NCBI RefSeq assembly: GCF_014202275.1
Contig: NZ_JACHGF010000016.1
Location: 1 to 64,000, forward strand
Length of the DNA: 64,000 bases
Direction of reading: 5' to 3'
Source of the DNA: Rhabdobacter roseus
GTDB lineage: Bacteria; Bacteroidota; Bacteroidia; Cytophagales; Spirosomataceae
Numbering within the stretch: position 1 is the first letter of the stretch; the number at the start of each line of letters is the position of its first letter. The translations under genes and the position numbers were made by a program. Shown in pieces: positions 49,467 to 59,198 of the stretch. The notes under the pieces were generated by a model. The model was given only the letters and a program-made list of their open reading frames with translations. It did no database searches and was not told the origin of the DNA.

Positions 49467-50621
49467 TTATTTCAGCTTCTCGTCGTTTTCGTAGTAGCCT
49501 ACCTCCCGGGTGCCGTTTTTGCGGTAAAGTACCCCGTAGCCTTCCCGTACTCCCGTTCGGAAGGTACCTACAAAGCGCTCGCCGTCGCTGTAGTGATAGG
49601 TACCTTTGCCGTGCGGCACGTTGCGCTGGAAGTCGCCGACGTACTTATCGCCGTTGGTGAAGTAGTAGGTACCCTTGCCCGAGCGCTGGTCCTGCGCAAA
49701 CTCTCCTTTGTAGCGCAGCGTGCCGTCGGGATAAAACATCACGCCCGTGCCGTGCTTCTGGCCGTTGCGGAATTCGCCCTCGTAGCGTTCCTGATTTTCG
49801 CGCACCAGAATACCCAGGCCGTTCAGGCAGTCGCCGGAGGCGCAGCCCTTGGGTTTTGCGTAAACGGTCACGTCCGTTTCGATCTCCACGGCCCGGTTGC
49901 TGCTACTGGACGAAGGCCGTTGGTACACCGCCCTGGGGGTACCTGCTGAGGCCGTTGCCACCGGCGGCTGGCCGTTTTTATTCCAGCGGGGGTACATCCG
50001 CTCCGCTTCGTCCCAACCTTTTCGGATGGCCTCTACCCGTACGGGGCGGCCCGGATGCGTATCGGTCGACTCGTGGTCGGCGAGGGTACGTATCGCAATC
50101 AGCGATTCGTCCAGCGAAGCGCCCAGCTGATGCAACACAAAGCCCGAGAAACGGTCGGCTTCCAGCTCCTTTTGGGGGCGGCTGCCCATGCCGTCGATGG
50201 TGTGCCCCTGCAGGTGATGCCCAATCTCGTGCGCCACGATACTGATCGCCGACCAGTCGGTTTTGGTGATGCTCTCGATCTGTTTCATGAACTTACTGTC
50301 GTAAATAATGAAGCGCTTACCCTCCACGACAGTAGCAAAACAGTTGTCGGTCTCGGGGCATTCTACCACCACAAAATTGCGGTTCAGCCCCACGGTCTGT
50401 AGGATGCGCTCCACCACGCGCTCGGCATGACGGTTAGAGGTAAACGAAATGTACTTGCAGATGTCCTGCGGGCTACTGATGCCGCCGCTCACGTAGTGGC
50501 AAACAAAAGCATTGGGATCGTGTACCAGTAGAAGCTGCCCGTCGGTAGGTCCTTCTTGTGCCATGACCGCACCGCCCAGGCACACTCCCATCATTAGTAC
50601 GAATGATTTCTTCACAGACAC
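49467..50621 (-). CDS. Secreted metalloprotease with C-terminal MORN repeats
   Basis: 384 aa with a signal peptide (about 1-21, GAVMAQ). The zinc protease part has HEIGHH at 131-136 and the third ligand region ELEADRFSG (E154), the M48-like arrangement. After a Ser-rich linker (about 225-245), four to five MORN repeats run from about 265 to the end: YEGEFRNGQKHGTG, YKGEFAQDQRSGKG, YVGDFQRNVPHGKG, FVGTFRTGVREGYG. MORN repeats usually bind lipids or proteins. A peptidase on a MORN platform in the periplasm or outer surface is unusual. Substrate unknown. Confidence 0.87.
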   Translation of the reverse strand: MSVKKSFVLMMGVCLGGAVMAQEGPTDGQLLLVHDPNAFVCHYVSGGISSPQDICKYISFTSNRHAERVVERILQTVGLNRNFVVVECPETDNCFATVVEGKRFIIYDSKFMKQIESITKTDWSAISIVAHEIGHHLQGHTIDGMGSRPQKELEADRFSGFVLHQLGASLDESLIAIRTLADHESTDTHPGRPVRVEAIRKGWDEAERMYPRWNKNGQPPVATASAGTPRAVYQRPSSSSSNRAVEIETDVTVYAKPKGCASGDCLNGLGILVRENQERYEGEFRNGQKHGTGVMFYPDGTLRYKGEFAQDQRSGKGTYYFTNGDKYVGDFQRNVPHGKGTYHYSDGERFVGTFRTGVREGYGVLYRKNGTREVGYYENDEKLK

Positions 50622-50845
50622 AGGAGCTTATAGGTTTTATAAAAAGATAGTCGCGTTTCGTTACTAAGAACGGCCTGGCAACGTTTTGTCTTGTATAAAA
50701 CCCGGAGAAAAAATTAGTGCCCCGTGCAGCGCAGCCGAAGCGGAGGCTGGAAGGGGTTATATCAGGCTCCTTTGAAACAAATTTTGGCTTACTTGCGTTA
50801 GCAAAAGGCAAAACCAATCACTTGCTTTATTTCAACGACAACCGC

Positions 50846-52249
50846 ATGAAAATTAAGCGTTTAATAATGGTATTTTTCGTAGTAGGTGCCCTTAGTTCCT
50901 GCCGTGAAAAAGTCATTGATCCGGTGGTATCCGATACCGAGGTTAACAACTGGATTTACGACAACATGACCACCTGGTACTACTGGGACGACAAACTACC
51001 CCCCAATCCGAATCGTTCGCTGGCTCCCAGTCCTTTCTTCGAATCACTCCTTTATACCTACAATGCCACCCTCCGCCCCGACGGCGACCGGTTCTCCTGG
51101 ATTCAGGAAAACGCCGATGAGCTGAAGGCGTCACTGAGCGGGGAATCCAAAACGACGGGCATGGATTTTCGCCTGGTACGCTACAGCGGTAGCAACGACA
51201 TTTTCGGCATTGTGCTCTACACCTTACCCGGATCACCGGCGGCGCAGGCGGGCTTCCGGCGCGGCGACTTTTTTACGCAAATCAACGGACAGAAACTCAA
51301 TTCTTCCAACTACTATTCGCTGCTTTACAATAATGACAAAAAGAGCTTCACGATGGGCAGCGTGGACGGTAGCGGCAATATCGTAAGTACCTCCCAGGTG
51401 CGGGAAGTGACGCCGGTGGTTTTTCAGGAAGATCCGGTCTTTTTTGATACGCTCTTCGTGCGGGGCAGCAAGCGCATTGGCTACGTGGTGTACCACCAGT
51501 TTATTCCCGGCCCCAACGGCGGCACGACCAAAACCTACGACCAGAAGCTCGACAATATTTTTGCGAAATACAAAAGCGAAAACATCAACGAGCTCATCAT
51601 CGACTTCCGCTACAACGGGGGCGGCTACGTGAGCTCCGCCGTGAACCTGGCCAGCCTGATTGCCAAGGGCGTGACGGCCAACGAGGTGTTTGCCTACAAG
51701 GAGTGGAACAAGACCATCACGCCTGAGCTCGAGAAAGAGTACGGCAAGGAATTTTTTGCGGATAAATTTGTGGCCAAACCCCAGAACGTAGGCGGAAATC
51801 TGAGCCGGGTTTTTGTGCTCACCTCCAGCCGCACTGCCTCCGCCAGCGAGCTCCTGATCAACGGTTTGAAGCCCTACATGAACGTGCTGACGGTAGGAGC
51901 TACTACCACGGGAAAAAATGTGGGCTCCATTACCCTCAGTGATGATAAAAAGCGCATTAAATGGGGCATACAGCCTATCGTCTCGAAGTCGTTTAACAGC
52001 CAACGGAAATCTGACTATAGCGCTGGCTTTCAGCCCAACTATGAGCAAAGTGAAGGCTTTGTGCTGTACCCCTACGGAGATACGCGCGACCCGCTGCTGG
52101 GCACGGCCCTGGCCCAGATTATAGGTACCCAAAACGGACGCCGCGGACTGGAAGATACCGAGCCGGTAGTGCGGGCGGGGCAGGAGGTAGGCTCTTCCGT
52201 AGACCGCAAAGCCGGAGGTGCCAACATGTTTTATGAGCTTCCCAAGTAG
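50846..52249 (+). CDS. S41-family C-terminal processing protease, lipoprotein
   Basis: 467 aa. Lipoprotein signal (VVGALSSC, Cys about residue 17). An N-terminal helical cap with YDNMTTWYYWDDKLP, a PDZ domain (about 95-185, SPAAQAGFRRGDFF), and the protease core LIIDFRYNGGGYV. The catalytic Ser is S332 in SSRTASASELL and the Lys K357 in TTTGKNVGS. It cleaves proteins or C-terminal tails at the outer membrane, facing the periplasm. The ATG at 50846 gives the lipoprotein signal; the longer frame upstream does not. It is divergent from the metalloprotease gene. Confidence 0.92.
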   Translation: MKIKRLIMVFFVVGALSSCREKVIDPVVSDTEVNNWIYDNMTTWYYWDDKLPPNPNRSLAPSPFFESLLYTYNATLRPDGDRFSWIQENADELKASLSGESKTTGMDFRLVRYSGSNDIFGIVLYTLPGSPAAQAGFRRGDFFTQINGQKLNSSNYYSLLYNNDKKSFTMGSVDGSGNIVSTSQVREVTPVVFQEDPVFFDTLFVRGSKRIGYVVYHQFIPGPNGGTTKTYDQKLDNIFAKYKSENINELIIDFRYNGGGYVSSAVNLASLIAKGVTANEVFAYKEWNKTITPELEKEYGKEFFADKFVAKPQNVGGNLSRVFVLTSSRTASASELLINGLKPYMNVLTVGATTTGKNVGSITLSDDKKRIKWGIQPIVSKSFNSQRKSDYSAGFQPNYEQSEGFVLYPYGDTRDPLLGTALAQIIGTQNGRRGLEDTEPVVRAGQEVGSSVDRKAGGANMFYELPK

Positions 52250-52274
52250 GAAGAAAATTACTCCGTTTTATTTG

Positions 52275-52311
52275 GTGCCACCCAGATCTGTTCTGGGTGG
52301 CACACTTTTTT
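52275..52311 (+). terminator. Terminator after the S41 protease gene
   Basis: Perfect 12-bp stem, GTGCCACCCAGA at 52275-52286 and TCTGGGTGGCAC at 52292-52303, loop TCTGT, then ACTTTTTT. Confidence 0.9.
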
Positions 52312-52366
52312 AGTATTTATTACACGATCATTTAATAGAGTATATTTCAAACCTCCATCCATCATT

Positions 52367-52639
52367 ATGGGGCTTTTAGCTTGGATTTTTGTCGGCCTTA
52401 TAGCCGGAGCGGTGGCCAAAGCCGTTTATGCCGGGAAAGATCCTGGTGGTTTTATTCATTTTCTTACCATCCTCATTGGGATAGGCGGGGCGATTGTGGG
52501 TGGGTTTGTATCTACCTTGTTTGGATTTGGAGCTATTTATAGCCTCGATATTCGTAATCTACTCATTGCCATTTTGGGCGCGGGCCTACTCCTCTTTTTT
52601 TACCAGAAGTTCAGTACTCGCCGGGCCGAAGACTCTTAA
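52367..52639 (+). CDS. GlsB/YeaQ/YmgE-family membrane protein
   Basis: 90 aa with three hydrophobic helices (LLAWIFVGLIAGAVAKAVY, FLTILIGIGGAIVGGFV, LLIAILGAGLLLFFY), the standard form of this family, often called transglycosylase-associated and linked to stress response. PGGFIHFLTILIGIGGAIVG is the typical core. A single gene, 55 nt after the protease terminator. Biochemical role is not known for the family. Confidence 0.88.
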   Translation: MGLLAWIFVGLIAGAVAKAVYAGKDPGGFIHFLTILIGIGGAIVGGFVSTLFGFGAIYSLDIRNLLIAILGAGLLLFFYQKFSTRRAEDS

Positions 52640-52927
52640 GGGTACTTTCTGGTAAGGCGAAGGCTATCAGGCATTTTGGTTACTGGCACCTAGTTTTTTC
52701 TTAGCCTTGGTTTACCGCTCCGATCGTACGGCTCACTTCCATTCGGCTTTCCCCAAGTACCCCTCTGCTGGTTTCTCAAAGTTTTCAAATTTCTTCCCGT
52801 CCTTCCTGCCAAGAGCTCCTCTGTAACTAAGCGGCGGGCTTTTTATTTCAAAAGGAAAATTTTGAGTAAGTTTACCAACCCGCTAAAACGGGAGCGATAA
52901 CATTTACCATTTTTATATCTCCAATAC

Positions 52928-54457
52928 ATGAAGGTAGTGAATGACATGGTGGTGTGGTTTCTGAAGCGCCGCATCGAGCGAATCGAACACTTCATGGCCC
53001 ACCCGATTGAGACGCAACAGACCGTTTTTTCCGAACTGATCTATTCAGCACGGTATACCGAGTTTGGCACGCGCTACAACTTCAGCCAGATCAAATCCCT
53101 GCAAGAGTACCGCGAGCAGGTGCCGGTCTCTACCTACGAAGACCTTTTTCCCTACATCGAGCGCGTGCTAAAAGGGGAGCCCAACGTGCTGTGGCCCTCG
53201 CAGGTAGAGTGGTTTTCGAAGTCGTCGGGTACTACCAACGCGCGCTCCAAGTACCTGCCTGTCACACCCGAAGCCCTGGAAGACTGCCACTACATGGGGG
53301 GCAAAGACATGATGACGCTGCTGGTGCGGAACCGCCCCGATACCAAGGTATTTGAGGGCAAGGGGCTTTCCATTGGAGGTACCTTGCACCCCAACCCGTA
53401 CAATCCTGACACCCAGGCCGGTGACGTGTCGGCGGTGATTATGCAGAACCTCCCTGCCTGGGGTGAGTTCATCCGGACGCCTCCGCTGGAGGTAGCGCTG
53501 CTGGACAAATGGGAGGAGAAGCTCGAAAAGATGGCGGAAATTTGCGCTTCCGAAAACGTAACGAGCATTCTGGGGGTACCTACCTGGACCATCGTGCTGC
53601 TGGACCGCATTCTGGAGCGGGAAGGTGCGGCTAACATGCTGGACGTGTGGCCGAACTTCGAGGTTTTTGTGCACGGTGCCGTGGCGTTCCATCCCTACCG
53701 CGACCTATTCAAAAAGAAGTACTTTCCCGCAGAGCAGGTGACGTACCTCGAAACCTACAACGCTTCGGAAGGCTTTTTTGCCCTGCAAGACGACCTCGAC
53801 CGCGTGGGCGAAATGCTGCTTATGCTCGACTACGGCATTTTTTATGAATTCATGCCCATGGAAGAGCTCGGAAAGCCACACCCCCGTACACTCAGCCTGG
53901 ACGAAGTTGAGCTCGACAAAAACTACGCGCTGGTAATCTCTACCAACTCGGGCCTGTGGCGGTACATCATTGGCGATACGGTTAAGTTTACGTCCAAGTA
54001 CCCCTTCCGAATTAAAGTAAGCGGCCGCACCAAGCATTTTATCAATGCCTTTGGTGAAGAGGTGATCGTCGAAAACGCCGAGGCGGCCATTACCGAAGCC
54101 TGCAACCGCACCGGGGCCGTGGTTAATGACTTCACGGCGGGGCCCGTCTACATGGGCGACGGCTCCCGGGGCCGCCACGAGTGGATCATCGAGTTTAGTG
54201 TGGAGCCGCACGATGCTGCCGTGTTTTTAAACACCCTGGACGAAACCATCCGGCATCTCAACTCCGACTACGACGCCAAACGCTACAAAGACATGGCGCT
54301 CCTGGCTCCAAAAATTCACCACGTACCCAAGGGTACTTTCTACACCTGGATGGGCCAGCGCCAGAAGCTGGGCGGCCAAAACAAAGTACCTCGCCTGAGC
54401 AACGACCGCACCTACGTGGAGGAGATCCTGGAAATGATCAGCCAGGCTGCTCAATAA
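52928..54457 (+). CDS. GH3-type acyl-adenylating enzyme
   Basis: 509 aa, of the GH3 auxin-responsive-promoter family, which adenylates carboxylic acids and joins them to amino acids or other acceptors. Family-type blocks are SKSSGTTNARSKYLPVT (phosphate-binding loop), LETYNASEGFFALQ and NSGLWRYIIGDTVKF, followed by a small C-terminal domain with RQKLGGQNKVPRL. The bacterial members have unknown substrates. The start ATG follows a 288-nt spacer with no gene. It is followed 42 nt later by a membrane protein gene of the second saccharide-related run. Confidence 0.9.
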   Translation: MKVVNDMVVWFLKRRIERIEHFMAHPIETQQTVFSELIYSARYTEFGTRYNFSQIKSLQEYREQVPVSTYEDLFPYIERVLKGEPNVLWPSQVEWFSKSSGTTNARSKYLPVTPEALEDCHYMGGKDMMTLLVRNRPDTKVFEGKGLSIGGTLHPNPYNPDTQAGDVSAVIMQNLPAWGEFIRTPPLEVALLDKWEEKLEKMAEICASENVTSILGVPTWTIVLLDRILEREGAANMLDVWPNFEVFVHGAVAFHPYRDLFKKKYFPAEQVTYLETYNASEGFFALQDDLDRVGEMLLMLDYGIFYEFMPMEELGKPHPRTLSLDEVELDKNYALVISTNSGLWRYIIGDTVKFTSKYPFRIKVSGRTKHFINAFGEEVIVENAEAAITEACNRTGAVVNDFTAGPVYMGDGSRGRHEWIIEFSVEPHDAAVFLNTLDETIRHLNSDYDAKRYKDMALLAPKIHHVPKGTFYTWMGQRQKLGGQNKVPRLSNDRTYVEEILEMISQAAQ

Positions 54458-54499
54458 GTTGATCAAGCGTTTAGTTTCTTTTGTCACACACTAGATTCT

Positions 54500-56119
54500 A
54501 TGAATCAAACCTTTACGCCAATTGTCCTTACGGTACTTCTGGGTCTTTTATCCTTTTTTCTCTGGCAGAATAATCAAAAAAAGGCGGCCCTTTCTGCGGG
54601 TGCCAGCCGCTGGTGGCTAGGCCTTCTGCTGGTCCTTGCGCTGCTCTTCAGGCTGCTTGTGGTGCGCAATCAGGAAGGAAACGAAGACACCAGTACCTGG
54701 CTTTCCTGCCTCATCACCATCCAGCACGATCCGGATACGGCCTGGACCTTCTTGAACTACACCGATTCGCGTCCGCTAACGGTGCTGCCTTTGGTGCTGG
54801 CTTCGAAGCTCGGGCTGCCCATGGACTACGCCGGGGCGCAGGTGGTGAGCATTCTGCTGTGGCTGGGTACTTTCTTTCTATTTTACCGCACTATTCTTCT
54901 TTGGGAAACCCGACGCTACGCGCTGCTTTATACCTGGGTACTTTGTCTCTTTATGGGCACAACGAATTACGCCGATTACGTCAGTTATAATTCGGAGCAC
55001 GTGGGCGTACTGATGCTGTGTTTGGCTACGTATTGGTACTTACAAAACGAAAAGGTGGGGCCTATCGGAAAAGTTAAAACATTGCTCTTGGGGCTGTTGC
55101 TGGGTAGTTTGCTCTTTGCCAAATTTCAGAATATTCCTATGGGCCTCATCATCGGTGGTTTTTGCCTGGTGTCTTTTCTGGCCGCTAAGGATTGGTTGCG
55201 GGCAGGGCTGCTTATTGTGGCGAGTTTGCTGCCTACCCTGGTGGTCAATGGGTACTTTGCCTGGCGTGGCGAGCCAAGTACTTTCTGGAACAACTACTTC
55301 TGGAACTACTTTTATTATTCCTACACCAACGAGTTTTCGTCTACCGCTATCAGCGACCGCTTCCATCCGGTCCGGCTGGGCTTCTTTATTTTCCGAAGCC
55401 GCTTTCACGGGCTGTATTTTATTCCGCTGCTGGGGGTACTTTTGCTGGCCGTCTACTATGTAGGCCGCTACCGGCCCTCGCTGGATTATTTTCAACGGAT
55501 CAATGGAGCTTTTGCCAGTCTGCTATTACTGGCCAGCGTTTACGCCGTGGCGCAATCCGGCAGCCTTTTTGATCACTACCTCCTTTACCTGCTCGTTCCG
55601 TTTACCTATCTGGTAGCCTGGCTGGTATCGTTTGTTCCTACGCCCCTGCGGTCGTACTTGCTAGGGTTGCTTTTGGTAGGCGCGATGGTACAAGCTAGTC
55701 ATAACATGCTGACGCGCCTTCCCTGGTCCGAGCCCACGGGCCATCAGTTTGACACCCCCCTTGTAGAGTATATCAAGAAAAATAGTCGCCCGGCAGACCG
55801 CCTAGTGGTATGGGGCTGGGCCGACCGCCTATACGTCAAAACCCGACGGGCCCTTGGCTACCGCATGCCCCATAGCCACCACCTCCTGATGCCGTCCAGG
55901 TTGTATAATTTTCGGGAAAAGATTTTTTTGCACGATATGGAGCAAAACCAACCTGCCCTCTTTGTGGATGCGGCCGTTCCCGGCTTCTCTATCATGGAAA
56001 ACCTGCTGAAACCCCACGATTCGTTTCCAAACATTGCCGCCTACATTCGAAAGAATTACCGCTTGACCAAAACCATACGCGGTATCCGAGTTTACAAACG
56101 CCTAGCGGTACCTTTATAA
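54500..56119 (+). CDS. Polytopic membrane protein, GT-C glycosyltransferase-like
   Basis: 539 aa with about ten to twelve helices. After the second helix comes an acidic loop (NQEGNEDTSTWLSC), as in GT-C enzymes that use a lipid-phosphate sugar donor (PMT or GT39-like). The C-terminal part is soluble (RPADRLVVWGWADRLYVKT, LLKPHDSFPNIAAYIRKNY) and probably lies in the periplasm. A GT39-type role fits the neighbouring DPM-like GT2, which makes such donors. Exact family not certain. Confidence 0.65.
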   Translation: MNQTFTPIVLTVLLGLLSFFLWQNNQKKAALSAGASRWWLGLLLVLALLFRLLVVRNQEGNEDTSTWLSCLITIQHDPDTAWTFLNYTDSRPLTVLPLVLASKLGLPMDYAGAQVVSILLWLGTFFLFYRTILLWETRRYALLYTWVLCLFMGTTNYADYVSYNSEHVGVLMLCLATYWYLQNEKVGPIGKVKTLLLGLLLGSLLFAKFQNIPMGLIIGGFCLVSFLAAKDWLRAGLLIVASLLPTLVVNGYFAWRGEPSTFWNNYFWNYFYYSYTNEFSSTAISDRFHPVRLGFFIFRSRFHGLYFIPLLGVLLLAVYYVGRYRPSLDYFQRINGAFASLLLLASVYAVAQSGSLFDHYLLYLLVPFTYLVAWLVSFVPTPLRSYLLGLLLVGAMVQASHNMLTRLPWSEPTGHQFDTPLVEYIKKNSRPADRLVVWGWADRLYVKTRRALGYRMPHSHHLLMPSRLYNFREKIFLHDMEQNQPALFVDAAVPGFSIMENLLKPHDSFPNIAAYIRKNYRLTKTIRGIRVYKRLAVPL

Positions 56120-56260
56120 CATCCTACCTTTTGGGTTCAGAAACTTTGGGTAGGTACATCGCTCTCACGCCGTCGTGCGTAGATTTGCAAGAGCGCTCGT
56201 ACTCATCTTAGAGGGCTAGGGTAGAGAAAAAACCTACGAATACGAAGAACCCGCTTCCGC

Positions 56261-56294
56261 TTGCAGGTCGCTTCAAATAAAAACAGTATTTTTG
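56261..56294 (+). promoter_or_regulatory. Promoter of the methyltransferase gene
   Basis: TTG at 56261-56263, 23-nt spacer, TATTTTTG at 56287-56294 (exact TAnnTTTG). It lies 28 nt before the ATG at 56323. Confidence 0.6.
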
Positions 56295-56322
56295 GGCCAT
56301 CTTAAAAAAATCTAATAAACGA

Positions 56323-57204
56323 ATGACCCACCAGGATTTTTTAAAGGCGTTGGTGTGCCCACGTACTCAGACGCCCCTGCAGGTAGCTCCTGACGGCAAA
56401 ACCCTCACCAGCCAGGACGGCACCGTCTACGAAGTAGGAGATACGGGCATTGTCAACATGCTTTATCCCAAAGAATTACTACCCGACGACGCCCGTGAGC
56501 AGTACCTCTACGACCAGGCCTTTCTGCGCTACGACCGGGGTGTTTCGTGGGTATTCGAAACGCTCAACCACTCCGATGAAGCCGCTACGCGCCAATTTAT
56601 GATTGACCTGATGGAGCTCAAACCCGGCATGACCGCCCTGGAGGTAGGTGCGGGTACGGGTAAAGATTCGGCCCTGATCCTGGAAAAAATCAAGCCCGGC
56701 GGCACGGCCGTACTGTCAGACTTGTCGCCCAACATGCTCAAGCTCGCACAGGATAAGCTCAACACGGAAGAGGTCAACGTCCACTATTTTCTGGGCAATG
56801 GCTCCTACCTACCCTTCGACGACGACACCTTCGACGCCGTGTTTCACTTCGGGGGTATCAATACCTTCTCGGAGCGTAAAAAAGCCTTTGAAGAGCTCAC
56901 CCGTGTGGTGCGGCCCGGTGGCAAAGTAGTGGTGGGCGACGAAAGCGTAGCGCCCTGGATGCGCCAGCAGCCGACTTACCAGACCTTGCTGAAGGCCAAC
57001 CCGCTGTTTCGGGCCGAAGTACCCCTGGAAGACGTACCGGCCAACGTCGAGAACTTCAAGCTGCACTGGATCTTTGGCAATGCTTTTTACGCCATGGAAT
57101 ATACCGTGAGCGCTCAGGCACCCGAAATAGACATCGACCTGCCCATTCCGGGCAAAGACTTCGTGGATACCTGGCGGCTGCGCGCCGAAAAGGCCGAGGG
57201 CTGA
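56323..57204 (+). CDS. Class I methyltransferase with Trm112-like N-terminal segment
   Basis: 293 aa. Residues 1-50 resemble a Trm112p-like domain (LKALVCPRTQTPLQVAPDG, LTSQDGTVYEVGDTGIVNML), here with one Cys left, so no zinc ribbon. The SAM-dependent domain has motif I ALEVGAGTGKDSALIL, LSDLSPNMLKLA, and AVFHFGGINTF with LTRVVRPGGKVVVGDE. It probably methylates a small molecule or glycan. It lies in a run with a beta-propeller, a PhyH-like oxygenase and three GT2 enzymes, and has its own promoter. Confidence 0.85.
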   Translation: MTHQDFLKALVCPRTQTPLQVAPDGKTLTSQDGTVYEVGDTGIVNMLYPKELLPDDAREQYLYDQAFLRYDRGVSWVFETLNHSDEAATRQFMIDLMELKPGMTALEVGAGTGKDSALILEKIKPGGTAVLSDLSPNMLKLAQDKLNTEEVNVHYFLGNGSYLPFDDDTFDAVFHFGGINTFSERKKAFEELTRVVRPGGKVVVGDESVAPWMRQQPTYQTLLKANPLFRAEVPLEDVPANVENFKLHWIFGNAFYAMEYTVSAQAPEIDIDLPIPGKDFVDTWRLRAEKAEG

Positions 57205-57231
57205 TTTGTTGAAAATAGCGGATGCGCTTAA

Positions 57232-57316
57232 AGTTCATGAGTTCAACGTTTGAAAAATACCGATTGGTAGGACAAACCCAGGCTCATAAACGTCTAAACT
57301 CATAAACTCCTGAACT
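57232..57316. repeat. Imperfect inverted and direct repeat in spacer
   Basis: AGTTCA at 57232-57237 and TGAACT near 57311-57316 are the outer arms; ACGTTT and AAACGT are inner arms. CTCATAAAC occurs twice between them. It is a structured 85-nt stretch just before the beta-propeller gene; function not known. Confidence 0.35.
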
Positions 57317-57325
57317 AGAATAATA

Positions 57326-58261
57326 ATGTGGATTAAGAAAGGGGTAGTTTATAAGCCCGATGGTAGCCTGGCGCACAGCCAATCGCACGCTCAGGTACCT
57401 TTTGCCTACAAGCACGAGGATTTTTTGCGCGTTTATTTTTCGTCTCGCGACGCCCAGGGGCAATCCAGACCTACCTTCATTGACGTAGATTATGACGACC
57501 CGACCAAGATCCTCTACGTGCACGACAAGCCCGTGCTGGAGCTAGGCGGACCCGGCGAGTACGACGAAACCGGCGCCATGCCGGCCTGGTTTGTGGACCG
57601 CCCCAACGGCGACATCTGGCTGTACTACACCGGCTGGAACCGCACCTGGAACTCCTACCGGCTGTCGATGGGCCTGGCCGTGAGCCACGACGGCGGACTT
57701 AGCTTTAAAAAAATGTTCACGGGCCCCATCATGGACCGCAGCATTCAGAACCCCCTCTGGGCGGCGCAGCCGTCGGTCATGATCGACGAAGACGGTACCT
57801 GGCGGATGTGGTACATCTCGGGGCACAAGTGCGAGTACATCCATGGGTACCCAGAGCCCTTTTACCGGGGACAGTCGGCTACCTCGCAGGATGGCATTCA
57901 CTGGGAAATCAGCGAAGTACCTACGCTGGAATTTGATGATTTCCTGCACGCGGTAGGACGGCCCAGTGTATACAAGGAGGACGGACTTTACAAGATGTAC
58001 TACTCCTACCGCCACACCCGCGACTACCGCACCGACCGCAACCAGAGCTACCGCCTGGGCTACGCCGAGTCGGCGGATGGGGTACATTGGGAGCGCAAAG
58101 ATGAGCAGGTGGGCATTGGAAAATCCGACAATCCGGAAGACTTCGACTACCAAATGATCAACTATGCGCACCGCTACGAGCACAAAGGCAAAAAGTACCT
58201 GCTCTACAACGGAAACGGCTTCGGGGCGGCGGGCTTTGCCTATGCCGTTTGGGAAGATTAA
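57326..58261 (+). CDS. Five-bladed beta-propeller protein, GH43/GH32-like
   Basis: 311 aa, no signal peptide. Blade-like repeats of the form SxDGxxW occur: VSHDGGLSFKKMF, TSQDGIHWEISEVP and SADGVHWERKDEQ, with MIDEDGTWRMWYISG and YKEDGLYKMYYSYRH, as in GH43/GH32/GH130-like propellers. It could be a hydrolase, a phosphorylase or a binding protein; catalytic acids cannot be assigned safely. Intracellular location and neighbours suggest a role in glycan or sugar-nucleotide handling rather than digestion of outside polysaccharide. Confidence 0.75.
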   Translation: MWIKKGVVYKPDGSLAHSQSHAQVPFAYKHEDFLRVYFSSRDAQGQSRPTFIDVDYDDPTKILYVHDKPVLELGGPGEYDETGAMPAWFVDRPNGDIWLYYTGWNRTWNSYRLSMGLAVSHDGGLSFKKMFTGPIMDRSIQNPLWAAQPSVMIDEDGTWRMWYISGHKCEYIHGYPEPFYRGQSATSQDGIHWEISEVPTLEFDDFLHAVGRPSVYKEDGLYKMYYSYRHTRDYRTDRNQSYRLGYAESADGVHWERKDEQVGIGKSDNPEDFDYQMINYAHRYEHKGKKYLLYNGNGFGAAGFAYAVWED

Positions 58262-58377
58262 AAGGCCAACTTGACCGAATACTAAAATCAGCATATAGCC
58301 TAACCAAAGTCATTCGTTAGGCTTACCGTAAGACGTAAATAGCAGTGTTTTTGTAACACTAACCACAATAATCCAGT

Positions 58378-59196
58378 ATGGCAACGCTTCAGGAACAATT
58401 TAACAAAGAGGGATTTCTCATCCTGCGTGGCGCGCTCGATAAAGAAGTTATCAACGCCATTTACCGGGAAGCCCGGGAAATTTTTGCCGTTCAAATCAAA
58501 CGCGTTACGGGCCAAACGGTCGACATCGATGATCGGGATGTCTTCGAAAACGCCATGTTCGAGTTTTTTGAGAAGGACTTCGACGCTTTCGTCAATACCG
58601 GCAAGACGGTCCAGCACTCCATCAGCCTGCACCGGCTGGGCGTGAGCGACCAGATTCTGGATTTGCTCTGGCAGGTTGGTATTTCGCAGCCCGTCATTGG
58701 AGCCCGGCCCGCCATGCAGTTCAACAGCCGCTTCCTGTCTAAGGGTGGCAGCAAGCACTGGAAGCTCGACGCCCACCAGGACTGGCGCACCGGCCAGGGT
58801 TCGCTGGATAGTACCGTCATCTGGTTTCCGATGGTGAACGCCGGGGAGGAGATCGGCGCGCTGCAGGTTATTCCCGGTAGCCATACCGTGGGCTTGCTGG
58901 AGTCAAGTACCTCCGGCTACCAGGGCGGCATCACGGCCGCGCTGCGCGAAGAGGAGTTTGTGCAGACGGAATTTGAGGTGGGCGACCTGCTCATTTTTTC
59001 TTCCTTCCTGGTACACCGCTCCGGCAACAACGTGACCCACAACATCCGGTGGTCGGTGCAGCTGCGATACAACAACCTCGACGAGCCTACCTTCATTGAG
59101 CGGGGCTATCCCATGGCGTACCTATACAAGCCCGAAACCGAACTGGTAACCCCCGGTTTTCCCACCGTAGAGCAGCTGAAAAGTTTGTACGAATAA
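58378..59196 (+). CDS. Phytanoyl-CoA dioxygenase (PhyH) family protein
   Basis: 272 aa. Iron- and 2-oxoglutarate-dependent oxygenase fold with HxD at H133/D135 in LDAHQDW, a distal His (H213 in LVHRSG, or H221) and an Arg for 2-oxoglutarate (R224 or R230). Also ALQVIPGSHTVGLLE, typical of PhyH. It probably hydroxylates a sugar, lipid or small metabolite made by its neighbours. Followed by a perfect 20-bp terminator hairpin. Confidence 0.85.
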   Translation: MATLQEQFNKEGFLILRGALDKEVINAIYREAREIFAVQIKRVTGQTVDIDDRDVFENAMFEFFEKDFDAFVNTGKTVQHSISLHRLGVSDQILDLLWQVGISQPVIGARPAMQFNSRFLSKGGSKHWKLDAHQDWRTGQGSLDSTVIWFPMVNAGEEIGALQVIPGSHTVGLLESSTSGYQGGITAALREEEFVQTEFEVGDLLIFSSFLVHRSGNNVTHNIRWSVQLRYNNLDEPTFIERGYPMAYLYKPETELVTPGFPTVEQLKSLYE

Positions 59197-59198
59197 GC

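Noticed and set aside
56120-56260. Possible tRNA or small RNA in the spacer after the GT-C-like gene
   Set aside because: CCTACC/GGTAGG could pair, but no cloverleaf, anticodon arm or T-loop sequence is present.
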